Shown here: positions 24,323 to 33,713 of the stretch, in pieces
Numbering within the stretch: position 1 is the first letter of the stretch
How the letters are laid out: each line of letters begins with the position of its first letter
From: Lysobacterales bacterium
GTDB taxonomy: Bacteria; Pseudomonadota; Gammaproteobacteria; Xanthomonadales; SZUA-5
Assembly: GCA_022841325.1 (NCBI GenBank)
Contig: JALHRS010000048.1
Span: 1 to 44,832 of the forward strand
DNA: 44,832 nucleotides
Direction: 5' to 3'
Notes under the pieces: generated by a model
What the model was told of the DNA's origin: nothing
What the model saw: the letters and a program-made list of their open reading frames with translations, nothing else
Databases searched by the model: none
Made by a program: the position numbers and the translations under genes

Positions 24323-26910
24323 ATCCGGTGCGGGCGCTGGCCCTGTTCGATGAGTTGCTGGCCTGCGGCCCGGAGCAGCGCGCGCAACAGCTCCTCGACC
24401 TGCATCGCGACGAGCCCGAGCTGGCGCTGATCGTGCAGCGCATGCTGGCAGCAGACGCGGCCGAGGACGGCTTGCTCGATCGTGAGCTGACTGCGGCATT
24501 GCCGGCGCCAGTGCCGGCGATGGATCGCAGCGGTGAACAGATCGGCCCGTTCCGGCTAGGCGCGCGCCTGGGGCGCGGGGGCATGGGCGAGGTCTATCGC
24601 GCCGAGCGCATCGATGGCGACTATGCGCAGTCGGTGGCGATCAAACTGCTGCGGCGCGGGCTCGACAGTGCAGATGTGCTGGCGCGTTTCCTGCAGGAGC
24701 GACGCATCCTGGCGCGCCTGGAACACCCGGCCATCGCCCGCCTGATCGACGGCGGCATGGGGGCTGACGGTCTGCCCTGGATCGCCATGGAACTGGTCGA
24801 GGGTCAGCCGATTACCCACTATGCAGAATCGGCAGGGCTGGCCCTGACGCCGCGCCTGCAGCTCCTGATCGCGGTCTGCGAGGCGGTTGATTACGCCCAT
24901 CGGCGCTTGATCGTGCACCGCGATCTGAAGCCCTCGAATGTGCTGGTGACGGCCGACGGCAGCCCGCGTCTGCTTGATTTCGGCATCGCCAAGCTGCTCG
25001 ACGACAGCGAAGGGCAGGCGCACACCAGCACCGGATTGCGGGTGATGTCGCCAGCCTATGCCGCACCGGAACAGCTGCGGGGCGAGCCGATCACGGTGGC
25101 CACCGACGTCTACGCACTCGGCCTGCTGGCCTACGAACTGCTGACCGGCAGCCTGCCGCAGCAGCGCGGACGCGCTTCCGTGGCGGCCATCGAAGCCGAG
25201 ATCGACAAGGAGCTGCAGCGTCCCAGTCAGGCCGCCAGGCACGCGGGCGACAGCACGCGGGACCTGCGACCGATCGATGCCGATCTCGACACCATCGTGA
25301 TCAAGGCGCTGGCGCCGGAAGCCGATCGTCGCTACCCCTCGGCGGCGGCTCTGGCCGAGGACCTGAAACGTTATCTCGACGGCCGTCCCATTTCGGCGCG
25401 ACCGGACACGCTCAGTTACCGCGTCAGCAAATTCGTGTCCAGGCATCGTGGCGGCGTGCTCGCCAGCGTGCTGACGGTCCTGGCGCTGGTGGTCGGCCTT
25501 GGCGCCTCGGTGTGGCAGGCGCGCATCGCCCAGATGCAGGCGCAGCGCGCCGATGGCGAAGCGCTGCGCGCGAACGAGGCTGCAGCAAGAGCCGAGCTGG
25601 AGGCACGCACGGCGCGCGAAATGAGTGCCCGCAGCAAGCGCGTCAAGGAATTCCTGATCTCGGTGTTCATGCAGGAAGACCAGTTGCGCCGGGATGCGCG
25701 CGGTCCGCTGACCATGGCCCAGGCCTTCGACGACACCCTGAAGCGCATCGACAGTGAGCTCAGCGATGACCCGGGCCTGCAATCCGATCTGCTCGATGAT
25801 TTTGGCGAAATCGTCACCGCCAGGGGTGATCTGGAGCAGGCTCAGACTTTGTTTGAGCGCGCGCTGGCCAAGGCCGAGCAGGCCCACGGCGAGCATGATC
25901 CTGCCGTGGCCGAAACCCTGACCAATCTCGGCGTGCTGGCGGCCTATCGCGGCCGTGCGGCCGACGGCCAGCCCTATCTGCTGCGCGCCCTGGCGATCAC
26001 CGAGGCCCAGCCTGCGCCCGATCCGGTCGCGCTGGCGCAACTGCTGATGGCCATTGGTTCGGTGGAGCGCAACAGTGGCGATCTGGATGCTGGATTGCAG
26101 CGCATGACCAGGGCGCTGGACCTGTTTGGCGGCCCGGAGGGCAGTCATCCCGGACGTCTGGCAGCCATGCACAACATGGCCAGCGTGCTGGTCGATCTGG
26201 ATCGGCCGCAGGAGGCTGAGCGCTACATCCGCCTGGCCATCGCCGGCACCATCGCCGCCCAGGGTGAGGAAGCAACGCCCCTGATCCCGGCCTACGGCAT
26301 CCTCGGGCAGATTCTCGAAGGCGACGGCGCTGAGATCAGCGATGAGGTGCTGAGCATTGGCCAGCGTCGACTGGAACTGGTGCAGGGCGCTTTTGCCGAC
26401 GACCATCCCTGGAAGGCCCTGGCGCTGGCCGACAGCGGCTGGCATCTGATCCAGCGCGGTAACCCGGCCGAGGGCGAGGTGCGTCTGCGCCAGGGCATCG
26501 CCATGTTCGAGCGTCTGGGCTACCGCAGCATGAGTCTGATCAGTGTGTGGCGCCGGCTGGCGCTGAGCCAGCAGCGCCGCGGCGATCTGGCGCAGGCGCG
26601 CGCCAGCTTCAATGCCGGTTATGCCCTGTGCGCCGATGCCGAGTCCGCCGGCAGTTTGATCTGCGCCACGATCCGCGCCAATCGCGCGCAATTGCTGGCA
26701 GACAGTGCGCCAGATCTGGCATTGGCCGAGGCGCAGGCCGCGCTGGGCAGCCTGAGCGAGCGCTTCCCCACCAGCACCGATCAGCGCGCGCAGGCGCTGG
26801 AGGCGCGGGCTGCGGCCCTGGTCAAGCTCGGACGTGCCGACGAAGCCGAGGCTGATCGTGCCCAGGCGATCGCGCTGCGCGCGCAGGATCCGGTGCAGCG
26901 GAGTCCCTGA
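24319..26910 (+). CDS. Ser/Thr protein kinase with TPR sensor region
   Basis: An 863-residue membrane kinase. The GTG start overlaps the sigma factor stop. Residues 75-360 are a Hanks-type kinase domain: glycine loop GRGGMGEVY (85-93), Lys109, catalytic HRDLKPSN (200-207) and DFG at 220-222, all intact. A transmembrane helix lies at about 379-399, followed by a coiled coil rich in Ala/Glu/Arg (about 400-440), then TPR-type repeats to the end (such as EQAQTLFERALAKAEQAHGEHDPAVAETLTNLG-type units). In related bacteria such kinases lie next to X6 ECF genes. The likely role is to relay an external or envelope signal to the coupled sigma factor. Confidence 0.88.
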   Translation: MNPVRALALFDELLACGPEQRAQQLLDLHRDEPELALIVQRMLAADAAEDGLLDRELTAALPAPVPAMDRSGEQIGPFRLGARLGRGGMGEVYRAERIDGDYAQSVAIKLLRRGLDSADVLARFLQERRILARLEHPAIARLIDGGMGADGLPWIAMELVEGQPITHYAESAGLALTPRLQLLIAVCEAVDYAHRRLIVHRDLKPSNVLVTADGSPRLLDFGIAKLLDDSEGQAHTSTGLRVMSPAYAAPEQLRGEPITVATDVYALGLLAYELLTGSLPQQRGRASVAAIEAEIDKELQRPSQAARHAGDSTRDLRPIDADLDTIVIKALAPEADRRYPSAAALAEDLKRYLDGRPISARPDTLSYRVSKFVSRHRGGVLASVLTVLALVVGLGASVWQARIAQMQAQRADGEALRANEAAARAELEARTAREMSARSKRVKEFLISVFMQEDQLRRDARGPLTMAQAFDDTLKRIDSELSDDPGLQSDLLDDFGEIVTARGDLEQAQTLFERALAKAEQAHGEHDPAVAETLTNLGVLAAYRGRAADGQPYLLRALAITEAQPAPDPVALAQLLMAIGSVERNSGDLDAGLQRMTRALDLFGGPEGSHPGRLAAMHNMASVLVDLDRPQEAERYIRLAIAGTIAAQGEEATPLIPAYGILGQILEGDGAEISDEVLSIGQRRLELVQGAFADDHPWKALALADSGWHLIQRGNPAEGEVRLRQGIAMFERLGYRSMSLISVWRRLALSQQRRGDLAQARASFNAGYALCADAESAGSLICATIRANRAQLLADSAPDLALAEAQAALGSLSERFPTSTDQRAQALEARAAALVKLGRADEAEADRAQAIALRAQDPVQRSP

Positions 26911-27008
26911 GTCGCGGCGGTTCAGCGGGCCGGTGCCGGTGATCATGGTCCTGTTTGCCGCAGTACCGTGTGGTGTTGAGTACACCCACTACCCACGAGA
27001 GCCTGAAC

Positions 27009-28703
27009 ATGAAAATCGCGATCGCGCTGACTGCGTTGAGCTCACTGCTGTGGACCCTGCAGGCCGAGGCCGCCAGCTATCGAGTCACCCGATTCGATGA
27101 TCCGGAGCCCAGGACCTGTACCCCGCTGGCATGCTCGCTGCGCGAGGCCGTCCTGGCAGCCAATGCCAATCCAGGTGTCGATCGGATCATCCTGGCGGCG
27201 GGTACCTACGCACTGACCCGCACTGACAGCACGCCGGACACGGCAGAACTGGATCGCGGACCCTTGCGCCCGACCGAATCGGTGCAGATCCTGGGTGCAG
27301 GCAGTGATCTGACCCGCGTGCGCTGGAGCGTGGCCTACAAGTTCTACAACGAGATCATCCAGGTTGACCCGGCGTCCAGCGGCCCGGTGGCGCTGGTCTT
27401 GACCCAGCTGACATTGTCCCACGGGCGCGGCGACTCGGGTGGCTGCATCGCCTTCCCTACCCGGGATGCTGCAGTAGCGTCGCAACTCACCCTGGATCGG
27501 GTGCTGATCGAAGCCTGTGCCGCAAGGTACTCCGGTGGAGCGGCTTATCTGTTCGGCACCGAGCTCAATCTGATTCAGAGCGTGCTTCGATCCAACAGTG
27601 CGGGGAAGGGTGGCGCCTTGTACCTGACGGGGTCGGTCGCGGTCTTCAGTCAGGCGAGCCGTATCGAGTTCAATCAGGCGTCGACCTACGGCGGAGCGGT
27701 CTACACCTATGCGGTGGGCAACTACAACCCCGGGTTCAAGGTGCACTGGACTGACGACGGCAACAGCATCATCGGCTCCAACCAGGCCGGTCTGCACGGT
27801 GGAGCCTTCGCCGTCGAGAGTTCCCCACTTTACCTCGGCACCGTCGCTGAGGCCCCGGTGGGCAGCCGCTTGCAGCTCAGCGACAACAGTGCGGGTGGCG
27901 ACGGCGGTGCTGTCGCGCTGCGGGGTGGAGGTAACCTGCCGGGGACCATCAACCAGATCGAGCGAGTGCGCATGCTGCGCAATACCGCAATCAATGGCGG
28001 CGCCCTGTCGGTGCAGATCGTGCACCGTGAGCTGCTGCTGACCGACTCGGAGTTCGCTGGCAACATGGCGCAGTCCAACGGCGGCGCGATTGCCTTGTTC
28101 GGGCCGCAGGACTATGTGCAGCCGCGCACCCTGCGGCGACTGGGGTTGACAGCTAACACCGCGCTCAGTGATGGCGGCGGTATCTACTCGGAATGCGCGG
28201 CCTACACCGCAGAGAACCTCTCACTGTCCGGCAACCAGGCAGGCGCGGGTCGCGGACAGGCGATAGACGCGCTCGGCAATGTCGATCTGATCCACGCCAC
28301 CAGTTCGGGCCAGAGTCCGGGTTCGGCGGTCGCGCTCTCCAAGCAGTACCACACGGCCTGCGCCAACACCCGGATTCAGCTGGCTAACAGCCTGATCAAC
28401 GACCGCTGTGCGAGCACACTGGCGGGCCAGATCATCAGCGCGGGCGGCAATCAGCTGGGCCCGAACGCAGTCAGTTGTCCTGCCAACGCCAGCATCGACC
28501 AGCGTCAGCCGAATTCGGCTGTGTTTGGCCTGAGTCTGGGCAGCTTTGGTGGGGCCTTCAATGTCTGGGGTTGGCTGGCCGACGCCAGCGTGCGTCCACA
28601 GCGGAACTTCGGTCTGGCCAGCAACTGCCTGAGTGTGGATGTGCGCGGCATGCCGCGCAGCGACGGCTTGTGCGACTCGGGCGCCTTCGAGCAGACCGAT
28701 TGA
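27009..28703 (+). CDS. Exported CSLREA-domain beta-helix protein
   Basis: A 564-residue exported protein: signal peptide (KIAIALTALSSLLWTLQAEAA), then the CSLREA domain (SYRVTRFDDPEPRTC, CSLREAVLAANANPG, IILAAGTY). The body is beta-helix rungs with repeated GGA/GGG turns (NSAGKGGALYLTGSVA, GGGIYSECAAYTAENLSLSGN). It closes with RSDGLCDSGAFEQTD, the G-A-F-E ending typical of this group. Six or more cysteines occur in pairs near each other. It lies just after the sigma/kinase pair and could be a target of that system, though no promoter evidence is available. Function probably adhesive; not proven. Confidence 0.8.
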   Translation: MKIAIALTALSSLLWTLQAEAASYRVTRFDDPEPRTCTPLACSLREAVLAANANPGVDRIILAAGTYALTRTDSTPDTAELDRGPLRPTESVQILGAGSDLTRVRWSVAYKFYNEIIQVDPASSGPVALVLTQLTLSHGRGDSGGCIAFPTRDAAVASQLTLDRVLIEACAARYSGGAAYLFGTELNLIQSVLRSNSAGKGGALYLTGSVAVFSQASRIEFNQASTYGGAVYTYAVGNYNPGFKVHWTDDGNSIIGSNQAGLHGGAFAVESSPLYLGTVAEAPVGSRLQLSDNSAGGDGGAVALRGGGNLPGTINQIERVRMLRNTAINGGALSVQIVHRELLLTDSEFAGNMAQSNGGAIALFGPQDYVQPRTLRRLGLTANTALSDGGGIYSECAAYTAENLSLSGNQAGAGRGQAIDALGNVDLIHATSSGQSPGSAVALSKQYHTACANTRIQLANSLINDRCASTLAGQIISAGGNQLGPNAVSCPANASIDQRQPNSAVFGLSLGSFGGAFNVWGWLADASVRPQRNFGLASNCLSVDVRGMPRSDGLCDSGAFEQTD

Positions 28704-28755
28704 AACAGGCGGGCTCTGCCTGGCAATGACATATTGCGACCGCTGCTCAGGAGGC

Positions 28756-28871
28756 TGGCGCTTTGGAGGGCGCCGCGCTGCAGCGGCAGGAGATCAAGAG
28801 CGGCCGCGCAGGCGCGCGTCCCTCCTCAAAGCCGCATGACGGGTTGCCGCTTTGGAGGGCGCCGCGCCGCG
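28756..28871. repeat. GCTTTGGAGGG repeats
   Basis: GCTTTGGAGGGCGCCGCGC occurs at about 28760 and again at about 28850, with an inverted, diverged copy (CCCTCCTCAAAGCC) between them near 28820. The first and inverted copies could fold around a GC-rich loop. Confidence 0.65.
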
Positions 28872-28896
28872 GCGCCGCTTGATGTCGATTGCACCC

Positions 28897-28973
28897 GTAG
28901 CCCGGGTAAGCGCAGCGCACCCGGGGTGTAGCTGCGACCATAACCCCGGGTGCGCTTTGCTTACCCGGACTAC
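28897..28973. repeat. 30-bp-arm inverted repeat between convergent genes
   Basis: The 30-base arms 28897-28926 and 28944-28973 are near-perfect reverse complements containing CCCGGGTAAGC and GCTTACCCGG, separated by 17 bases. It lies between the convergent genes ending at 28703 and 29001 and may act as a bidirectional transcription barrier. Confidence 0.8.
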
Positions 28974-29000
28974 CCGATCGCAGTCGAGCGTGGTGTCGTT

Positions 29001-31055
29001 CTAATCGGGCGGCTGCGCATCATTTGGTAGCTCCAGCGGCTCGGCAAAGGCGCGGATGCCATGGCGCGCATGAATCTCCGAGGGCGCATAGATCACGCCA
29101 TCCTTGACCACCAGTCGCACCTGTTTGAGCAGGCCCAGATCCTGGGTGGGGTCGCCGGCCACGATGAAGAAATCGGCCAGCTTGCGGGCTTCGATGGAAC
29201 CGAGAGACTGCTCGGTGCCAAGGTACTCGGCCATGTCCCAGGTGGCGCGCTTGAGCACCTGCGCCGGGCTCAGGCCCAGTTGCTGGAACAGTTCGAGTTC
29301 GCGGTGATAGGCGAAGGAGCCGCCGAGATCGGTGCCCGGAATCAGCAGCACGCCGCGCTGGTGCATCAGCCGCAGCGTGTCCATGACCTTGACGAAGGCG
29401 GCGCGGTAGTCGGCATCGTCCTGGGCGCCGTCAACGGCAAACCAGGCCTGCCTGGCGTCGCGCTGATAACCGATCGGCATGTGTTCCAGATAGCTCTGCT
29501 GGCCTACCGGAACCTGGCCGTCGCGACCGAGCATGCCGGCCTCGTGGATGGCGATGGTCGGCTCGACCGCCACGCCACGGCTGGCGATCCGTTCCAGCGT
29601 GGCCTGCACCGCGTCGCTCTCCAGATCCAGTTGCACGAAGCGCTTCATCGCCGTGAAGCGCAGCAGGCTGCGGGTGTCCTCATCTGGCTTCAGCACCCAG
29701 CCGAGCATGATCTGGTTGATGTGCGTGAGCTCGTCGTAGCCCGCATCGAGCATGCCGTCGGCAGTGCCGAAGGCCGGCACATGGCCAGCCACGCGCAGTC
29801 CCAATCGATGCGCCTCGGCGACGATGGCCGGTGCCCAGGCCGGGGTCATGCTGTTGTAGAGCTTGACCTGCCAGTAGCCGCGCGCGGCGTACCAGCGCAC
29901 GGCTTCGATGGCCTTCGCCTCGCTGTCGACCAGGATGCCGTTGTTGGAGCTGAAGGGACTCTTGCCCTCGATGAAACCGCTGCGGAACACCCGCGTGCCG
30001 GCCACTTCGCCCTTGTCCACACGCTCGATCAACGCGTCGAGCACCTCATTGGCATTGCCCATGTCACGCACGCTGGTGATGCCGGCGGCCAGATTCAGCG
30101 GGCCTTGTTCCTGCGACAGATGGCCGTGCATCTCGAACATGCCGGCGATCAGCGTGCCGCCCTCGCCATCGATCAGGACCTCGCCCGGCGTGTCCGGGCT
30201 GTCGATCGGCTGCACGCTGCTGATCCGGTTGCCGCGGAAGACCACCGAGCTCGGCGCGCTCAGCGCCAGCGTGTGCGGATCGAAGACCCGCACATTGCGG
30301 ATGCGCACTGGCGCCGCGTAGACCCTGGCGGTCTCGCGCTGCAGTCGCTCCATGCGCTCGGTCGACAGCTGCGCCGCCAGTCCGCGCAGGCGATTTTCCT
30401 CGCCCTCGTAGCCGGCGCGCACCAGCACCAGTCGTGGGGTGATGAAGGCCACCAGCTGTTTCTGCTCATCGAGCAGCAGATAGCGGGGATTGAGGTCGAG
30501 TCCACCGATGGCATAGCTGCGGGCCTTGAGCAGCGAACCCTGCTCGCCGAGCAGCACCGACTCGCCTTCTTCCAGGGTGATCGCGCCGGCCGGGTAAGCC
30601 GGCATCGATGTCTGCCCATCAGCCAGCAATGCGCGCGCATACAGTCCCAGCGCCCAGGGACTGGCCGACTGAGCGGCATACAGCTGCCTGCCATCGGCGG
30701 CTGCAGTGCCGGCGCCGGCGGCGTCCTTCCATTGCGCCTGGCCAGCCTCAACCTTGAAGCTCTCGCTGACCTTGCTGCCGAAAGTGGTGTTGCCATCGAC
30801 CTGCCAGGACAGCGGCAGTCCGGCCTCGCTGAGGGCGATCTTCTCCTTCAGCGTCGGGCCGCGACCATTGTTCTTGTAGTCGAAATCGATACTCACGTCG
30901 CCGCCCTTGATGGTGGCATCGAGGTGGCCGACATTGGCGCCTGAGATGAGCACCGAATAGCGCTCTGTCCGCGTTTCGGTGTCCGTGGTCTGGGCCGCGG
31001 CCAGCGAGCCGCAAAGGCTCAGCAGCAGCACGCAGGCTCTTGCGCCGATTTTCAT
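29001..31055 (-). CDS. Exported amidohydrolase-family enzyme
   Basis: A 684-residue exported metal hydrolase of the amidohydrolase superfamily. The signal peptide (RACVLLLSLCGSLAAAQ) is followed by an extra N-terminal domain of about 230 residues, which is beta-rich and not catalytic. The enzyme domain begins at VRIRNVRVFDPHTL. Metal ligands are visible in order: MHGH (H-x-H), a Lys in WQVKLYNS, VAGHVPAF, ELTHINQ and PGTDLGG. The C-terminal ARKLADFFIVAGDP is the usual last strand. Such enzymes hydrolyse imidazolone, dipeptide or similar C-N bonds; the substrate is unknown. The ATG at 31055 is chosen because the signal peptide starts there. It is convergent with the CSLREA gene and divergent from the monooxygenase. 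Confidence 0.85.
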   Translation of the reverse strand: MKIGARACVLLLSLCGSLAAAQTTDTETRTERYSVLISGANVGHLDATIKGGDVSIDFDYKNNGRGPTLKEKIALSEAGLPLSWQVDGNTTFGSKVSESFKVEAGQAQWKDAAGAGTAAADGRQLYAAQSASPWALGLYARALLADGQTSMPAYPAGAITLEEGESVLLGEQGSLLKARSYAIGGLDLNPRYLLLDEQKQLVAFITPRLVLVRAGYEGEENRLRGLAAQLSTERMERLQRETARVYAAPVRIRNVRVFDPHTLALSAPSSVVFRGNRISSVQPIDSPDTPGEVLIDGEGGTLIAGMFEMHGHLSQEQGPLNLAAGITSVRDMGNANEVLDALIERVDKGEVAGTRVFRSGFIEGKSPFSSNNGILVDSEAKAIEAVRWYAARGYWQVKLYNSMTPAWAPAIVAEAHRLGLRVAGHVPAFGTADGMLDAGYDELTHINQIMLGWVLKPDEDTRSLLRFTAMKRFVQLDLESDAVQATLERIASRGVAVEPTIAIHEAGMLGRDGQVPVGQQSYLEHMPIGYQRDARQAWFAVDGAQDDADYRAAFVKVMDTLRLMHQRGVLLIPGTDLGGSFAYHRELELFQQLGLSPAQVLKRATWDMAEYLGTEQSLGSIEARKLADFFIVAGDPTQDLGLLKQVRLVVKDGVIYAPSEIHARHGIRAFAEPLELPNDAQPPD

Positions 31056-31233
31056 TCTTGGACATCTCTGACGGTACGAAGGCGCCAACTCTGGGATTGG
31101 CGCGACAGCGGTGCAAGTAGCCAATTGCACCGGCGTTCGACCGCATGGCAGGTGGCCGCACGGGTTCGACCTTCCTGCGATGGATGGCGTCGACCCGGGC
31201 CCGCGTCGTCGGCATGGTCACTATCATTGGCCG

Positions 31234-32430
31234 ATGAGCAACGCCCCCAAACGCGCCATTGCGATCATCGGCTACGGCACCGCTGGACAGGCCGCAAGTC
31301 TCTTTCTGCAAGCCGCCGGACACCACATCAGGCATTTCGAACAGGCGCCGGAACTGCAGCCGGTGGGCGCCGGTTTCCTGCTGCAGCCCACCGGCCTTTC
31401 GGTACTGGACGAACTGGGACTGGGTCAGTCGGCGCGAGCCTGCGGCGCCCGGGTCGAGCGGCTCTACGGTGAGAACGAGCGCGGGCGGCGGGTCATGGAC
31501 ATGCACTACGCCGAACTCGATCCGCGCTGGCACGGATTGGGCATGCAGCGTGGTGCGCTGTTCCAGCTGCTGCGCCAGGCCGATGCCGGCGCGGTGCAGG
31601 TGCAATGCGGAATCACCATGGAGTCCGTGGATGCCGTTGCCGGGTTGCTCAAGGACTCGTCAGGTCAGGTCCACGGGCCTTTCGATCTGATCGTCGTCGC
31701 CAACGGCGCCCACTCGCGGCTGCGCGCGCTGTCGGGCGTCGAAGTGCTGCGTGATGCGCTCTACCCCTGGGGCGCCATCTGGTGTCTGGCTGCCGATCCC
31801 GATCGTCGTTCCGGCGCTCAGCTGCAGCAGCGCTATCGCCGCGCTCGGGAAATGATCGGGGTGTTGCCGGTGGGCTGGCTGCCAGGACAGGTTTCTTCCG
31901 AAGCGCGGGTCAGCCTGTTCTGGAGCGTGCCCACGGCGCAACTGCAGGCGGCGTGCAGTGGCAGCATCGAATCACTGCGCGCCGGTTTCGAGGCGCTGTG
32001 GCCCGGGGCCGGCGAGTGGCTGGATGGCATGGCCGATCGCAGTGGCTGGCGCGCCGCGAGCTACCGCGACGTGGTGCTGCGACAGCCCTACCGCGAGCGC
32101 GTCGTGTTCATCGGCGACGCCGCTCACGGCATGAGTCCGCAGTTGGGGCAGGGCGTGAACATGGCGCTGCTCGACGCGCGCGCTCTGGCGCAGTCGCTGG
32201 ATCGCCACGCCGCATTGGCCGATGCGCTCGCAGCCTACGCCAGCGAGCGCGCCGCCCATTTGCATATCTATCAGTTCCTGAGTCGTTGGCTGACACCCTT
32301 GTTCCAGTCCGATCTGGACACGCTGGCGTGGTGGCGTGATCTGTTGTTCCTGCCGATGAGTCGATTGCCGTTCTCGAGAAGCGAGTCGCTGAAGATACTG
32401 ACCGGCACCAAGCGCGGCTGGTTCGGGTAG
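31234..32430 (+). CDS. FAD-dependent monooxygenase
   Basis: A 398-residue flavoprotein of the UbiH/PHBH class. The N-terminal dinucleotide fold is IIGYGTAGQAASLFLQAAGH, with the E of HFEQAP binding the ribose. VANGAHSRLRALSG corresponds to the DG motif (here N-G), and VVFIGDAAHGMSPQLGQGVNMA is the FAD pyrophosphate-binding GD motif. Such enzymes hydroxylate aromatic or cyclic substrates with O2 and NAD(P)H in the cytoplasm. The ATG at 31234 lies just before the first strand. The gene stands alone, so a pathway cannot be assigned. Confidence 0.85.
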   Translation: MSNAPKRAIAIIGYGTAGQAASLFLQAAGHHIRHFEQAPELQPVGAGFLLQPTGLSVLDELGLGQSARACGARVERLYGENERGRRVMDMHYAELDPRWHGLGMQRGALFQLLRQADAGAVQVQCGITMESVDAVAGLLKDSSGQVHGPFDLIVVANGAHSRLRALSGVEVLRDALYPWGAIWCLAADPDRRSGAQLQQRYRRAREMIGVLPVGWLPGQVSSEARVSLFWSVPTAQLQAACSGSIESLRAGFEALWPGAGEWLDGMADRSGWRAASYRDVVLRQPYRERVVFIGDAAHGMSPQLGQGVNMALLDARALAQSLDRHAALADALAAYASERAAHLHIYQFLSRWLTPLFQSDLDTLAWWRDLLFLPMSRLPFSRSESLKILTGTKRGWFG

Positions 32431-32870
32431 CGTCAGGGCAATCCTCGTGGTCAGGTTCTGGCCCTGCTCTACTGTGCGGGCTCTGCCCGCGAACGCTCTT
32501 CGGCCAGTAACAGGCCAGAAGCTGGACGCGAAGGACGCGAAGGAAAGGCAGCAAGAAGAGCCAAGGAAGACAATTGTGCTTGTTACGGAGCGAAATGGCC
32601 GCGGCGCGGCCCGCGAAACTGGCACAGCCCTCACGTAGACCCTTCGGGTCAACGTGAGCTACTTCCAGATCCCTGTTGCGCGAACAGGCTCGCCGCCAGC
32701 GCAGAACGGATCTCACACCCGGCGCCATCCCTGAATCGGCTCTTCTTCGTGTCCTTTCTGCTTTTCCTTCGCGTCCTTCGCGTCCCGCTCTTTTTCAGGG
32801 TCCCTTTGGAGGGTTCCCGGCATGACCGGTCGCGGATGAATCCGCTCCCACAGGCCCGGTTGCCGTTGGC
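32431..32870. repeat. Composite intergenic repeat cluster
   Basis: No gene is supportable here. The left arm of the GACGCGAAG family is at 32524-32569, a TCACGTAG hairpin at 32630-32662, the inverted right arm at 32739-32785, and a REP variant at 32830-32853. These are the same modules as at 5175-5517, but here the hairpin lies between the two arms, whereas at 5.3 kb it follows them. Confidence 0.8.
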
Positions 32871-33713
32871 CTATCGAAAACCGCGCAGCGGCGGTCCGTG
32901 GGGGCCGCGCTGCAGCCAGTTGCTGGCCGAGTAGCGGGTGTTCGCATCGGTGACATGCAAGGAATAGGCGTGTCGTGAGCGCGCTGAGCGGTTCGGTGCG
33001 CTGTAGTGCGGCAGCAGGCCGTGAAAACAGACCAGGGTGCCGGCGCGCACCGGCAATGCTTTGGCCCGCTCGGTGCCGGGCCAGGGCGTCGGGTCCAGGC
33101 GCTGCTTGCGCACCTGATCGCCCTCACGCACGAACAATTCGCGTAGCGGCCCGCGGTGGCCGCCAGGCTCCACCCACAGACAGCCGTTGTCGAGGGTGGC
33201 GTCTTCCAGCGCGAACCAGAAGGTGGTGACGCTGATCGGATCGGTGTGCAGAAAGGTGGCATCCTGATGCCAGCCCACCTCGCCGCCGATGCCGGGCTGC
33301 TTGAAGATGTACATCGATTGCCACAGCAGCGGCTGGTTCAGGCCCAGATCCTCGGCGACCGAGGCCAGCGCCGGACCGCGCGAGAAATCGTCGAAGACCG
33401 GGTCCAGGTCATGCAGCGCGTGCGCGATCTTGTTGATCGACAGGTGCTTGGGCTGGCGCAGCTGGCCGTCGTCGGTGAATGCTTCTTCCTCGAAGAAACA
33501 GCGGATCTGATCGGCCGAATCGAGGAAATAGTGATCGGTCGCCAGGGCCTGATCGCGGGTGGTGAAGACGCTGCGGGTCGATTGGGGATCGAACTGGTCG
33601 ATGTAATGCTGGGCGCGTTCGCGTACCGCAGCGATCTCCGCCGCTGATTTGAAATCGGCCAGCACCACGTAGCCGTTCTGCTCGTAGTCCTGCTTCTGCT
33701 GCTGACTCAGCAT
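32871..33713 (-). CDS. PhyH-family Fe(II)/2-oxoglutarate dioxygenase
   Basis: A 280-residue non-haem iron oxygenase of the phytanoyl-CoA dioxygenase (PhyH) family. The N-terminus (YEQNGYVVLADFKSAAEIAAVRER) is typical. The iron ligands are in WHQDATFLHTD (H-x-D) with a distal His in FHGLLPHYSAPN. The Arg-rich SRSARSRHAYSLH segment is the 2-oxoglutarate-binding region. The start at 33713 is supported by GGAG four bases before the ATG; an upstream extension of the frame is rejected. Substrate is unknown: CoA esters, ectoine and small natural products are all used by the family. It stands alone between ahcY and a repeat cluster. Confidence 0.85.
   Translation of the reverse strand: MLSQQQKQDYEQNGYVVLADFKSAAEIAAVRERAQHYIDQFDPQSTRSVFTTRDQALATDHYFLDSADQIRCFFEEEAFTDDGQLRQPKHLSINKIAHALHDLDPVFDDFSRGPALASVAEDLGLNQPLLWQSMYIFKQPGIGGEVGWHQDATFLHTDPISVTTFWFALEDATLDNGCLWVEPGGHRGPLRELFVREGDQVRKQRLDPTPWPGTERAKALPVRAGTLVCFHGLLPHYSAPNRSARSRHAYSLHVTDANTRYSASNWLQRGPHGPPLRGFR

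Noticed and set aside
24556..26985. 809-codon frame on the minus strand
   Set aside because: Shadow of the kinase gene on the other strand; no recognisable motif, whereas the plus-strand frame has intact kinase motifs.
29061..30944. 627-codon plus-strand frame
   Set aside because: Antisense to the amidohydrolase, which has all metal ligands; the frame is a GC-rich shadow.
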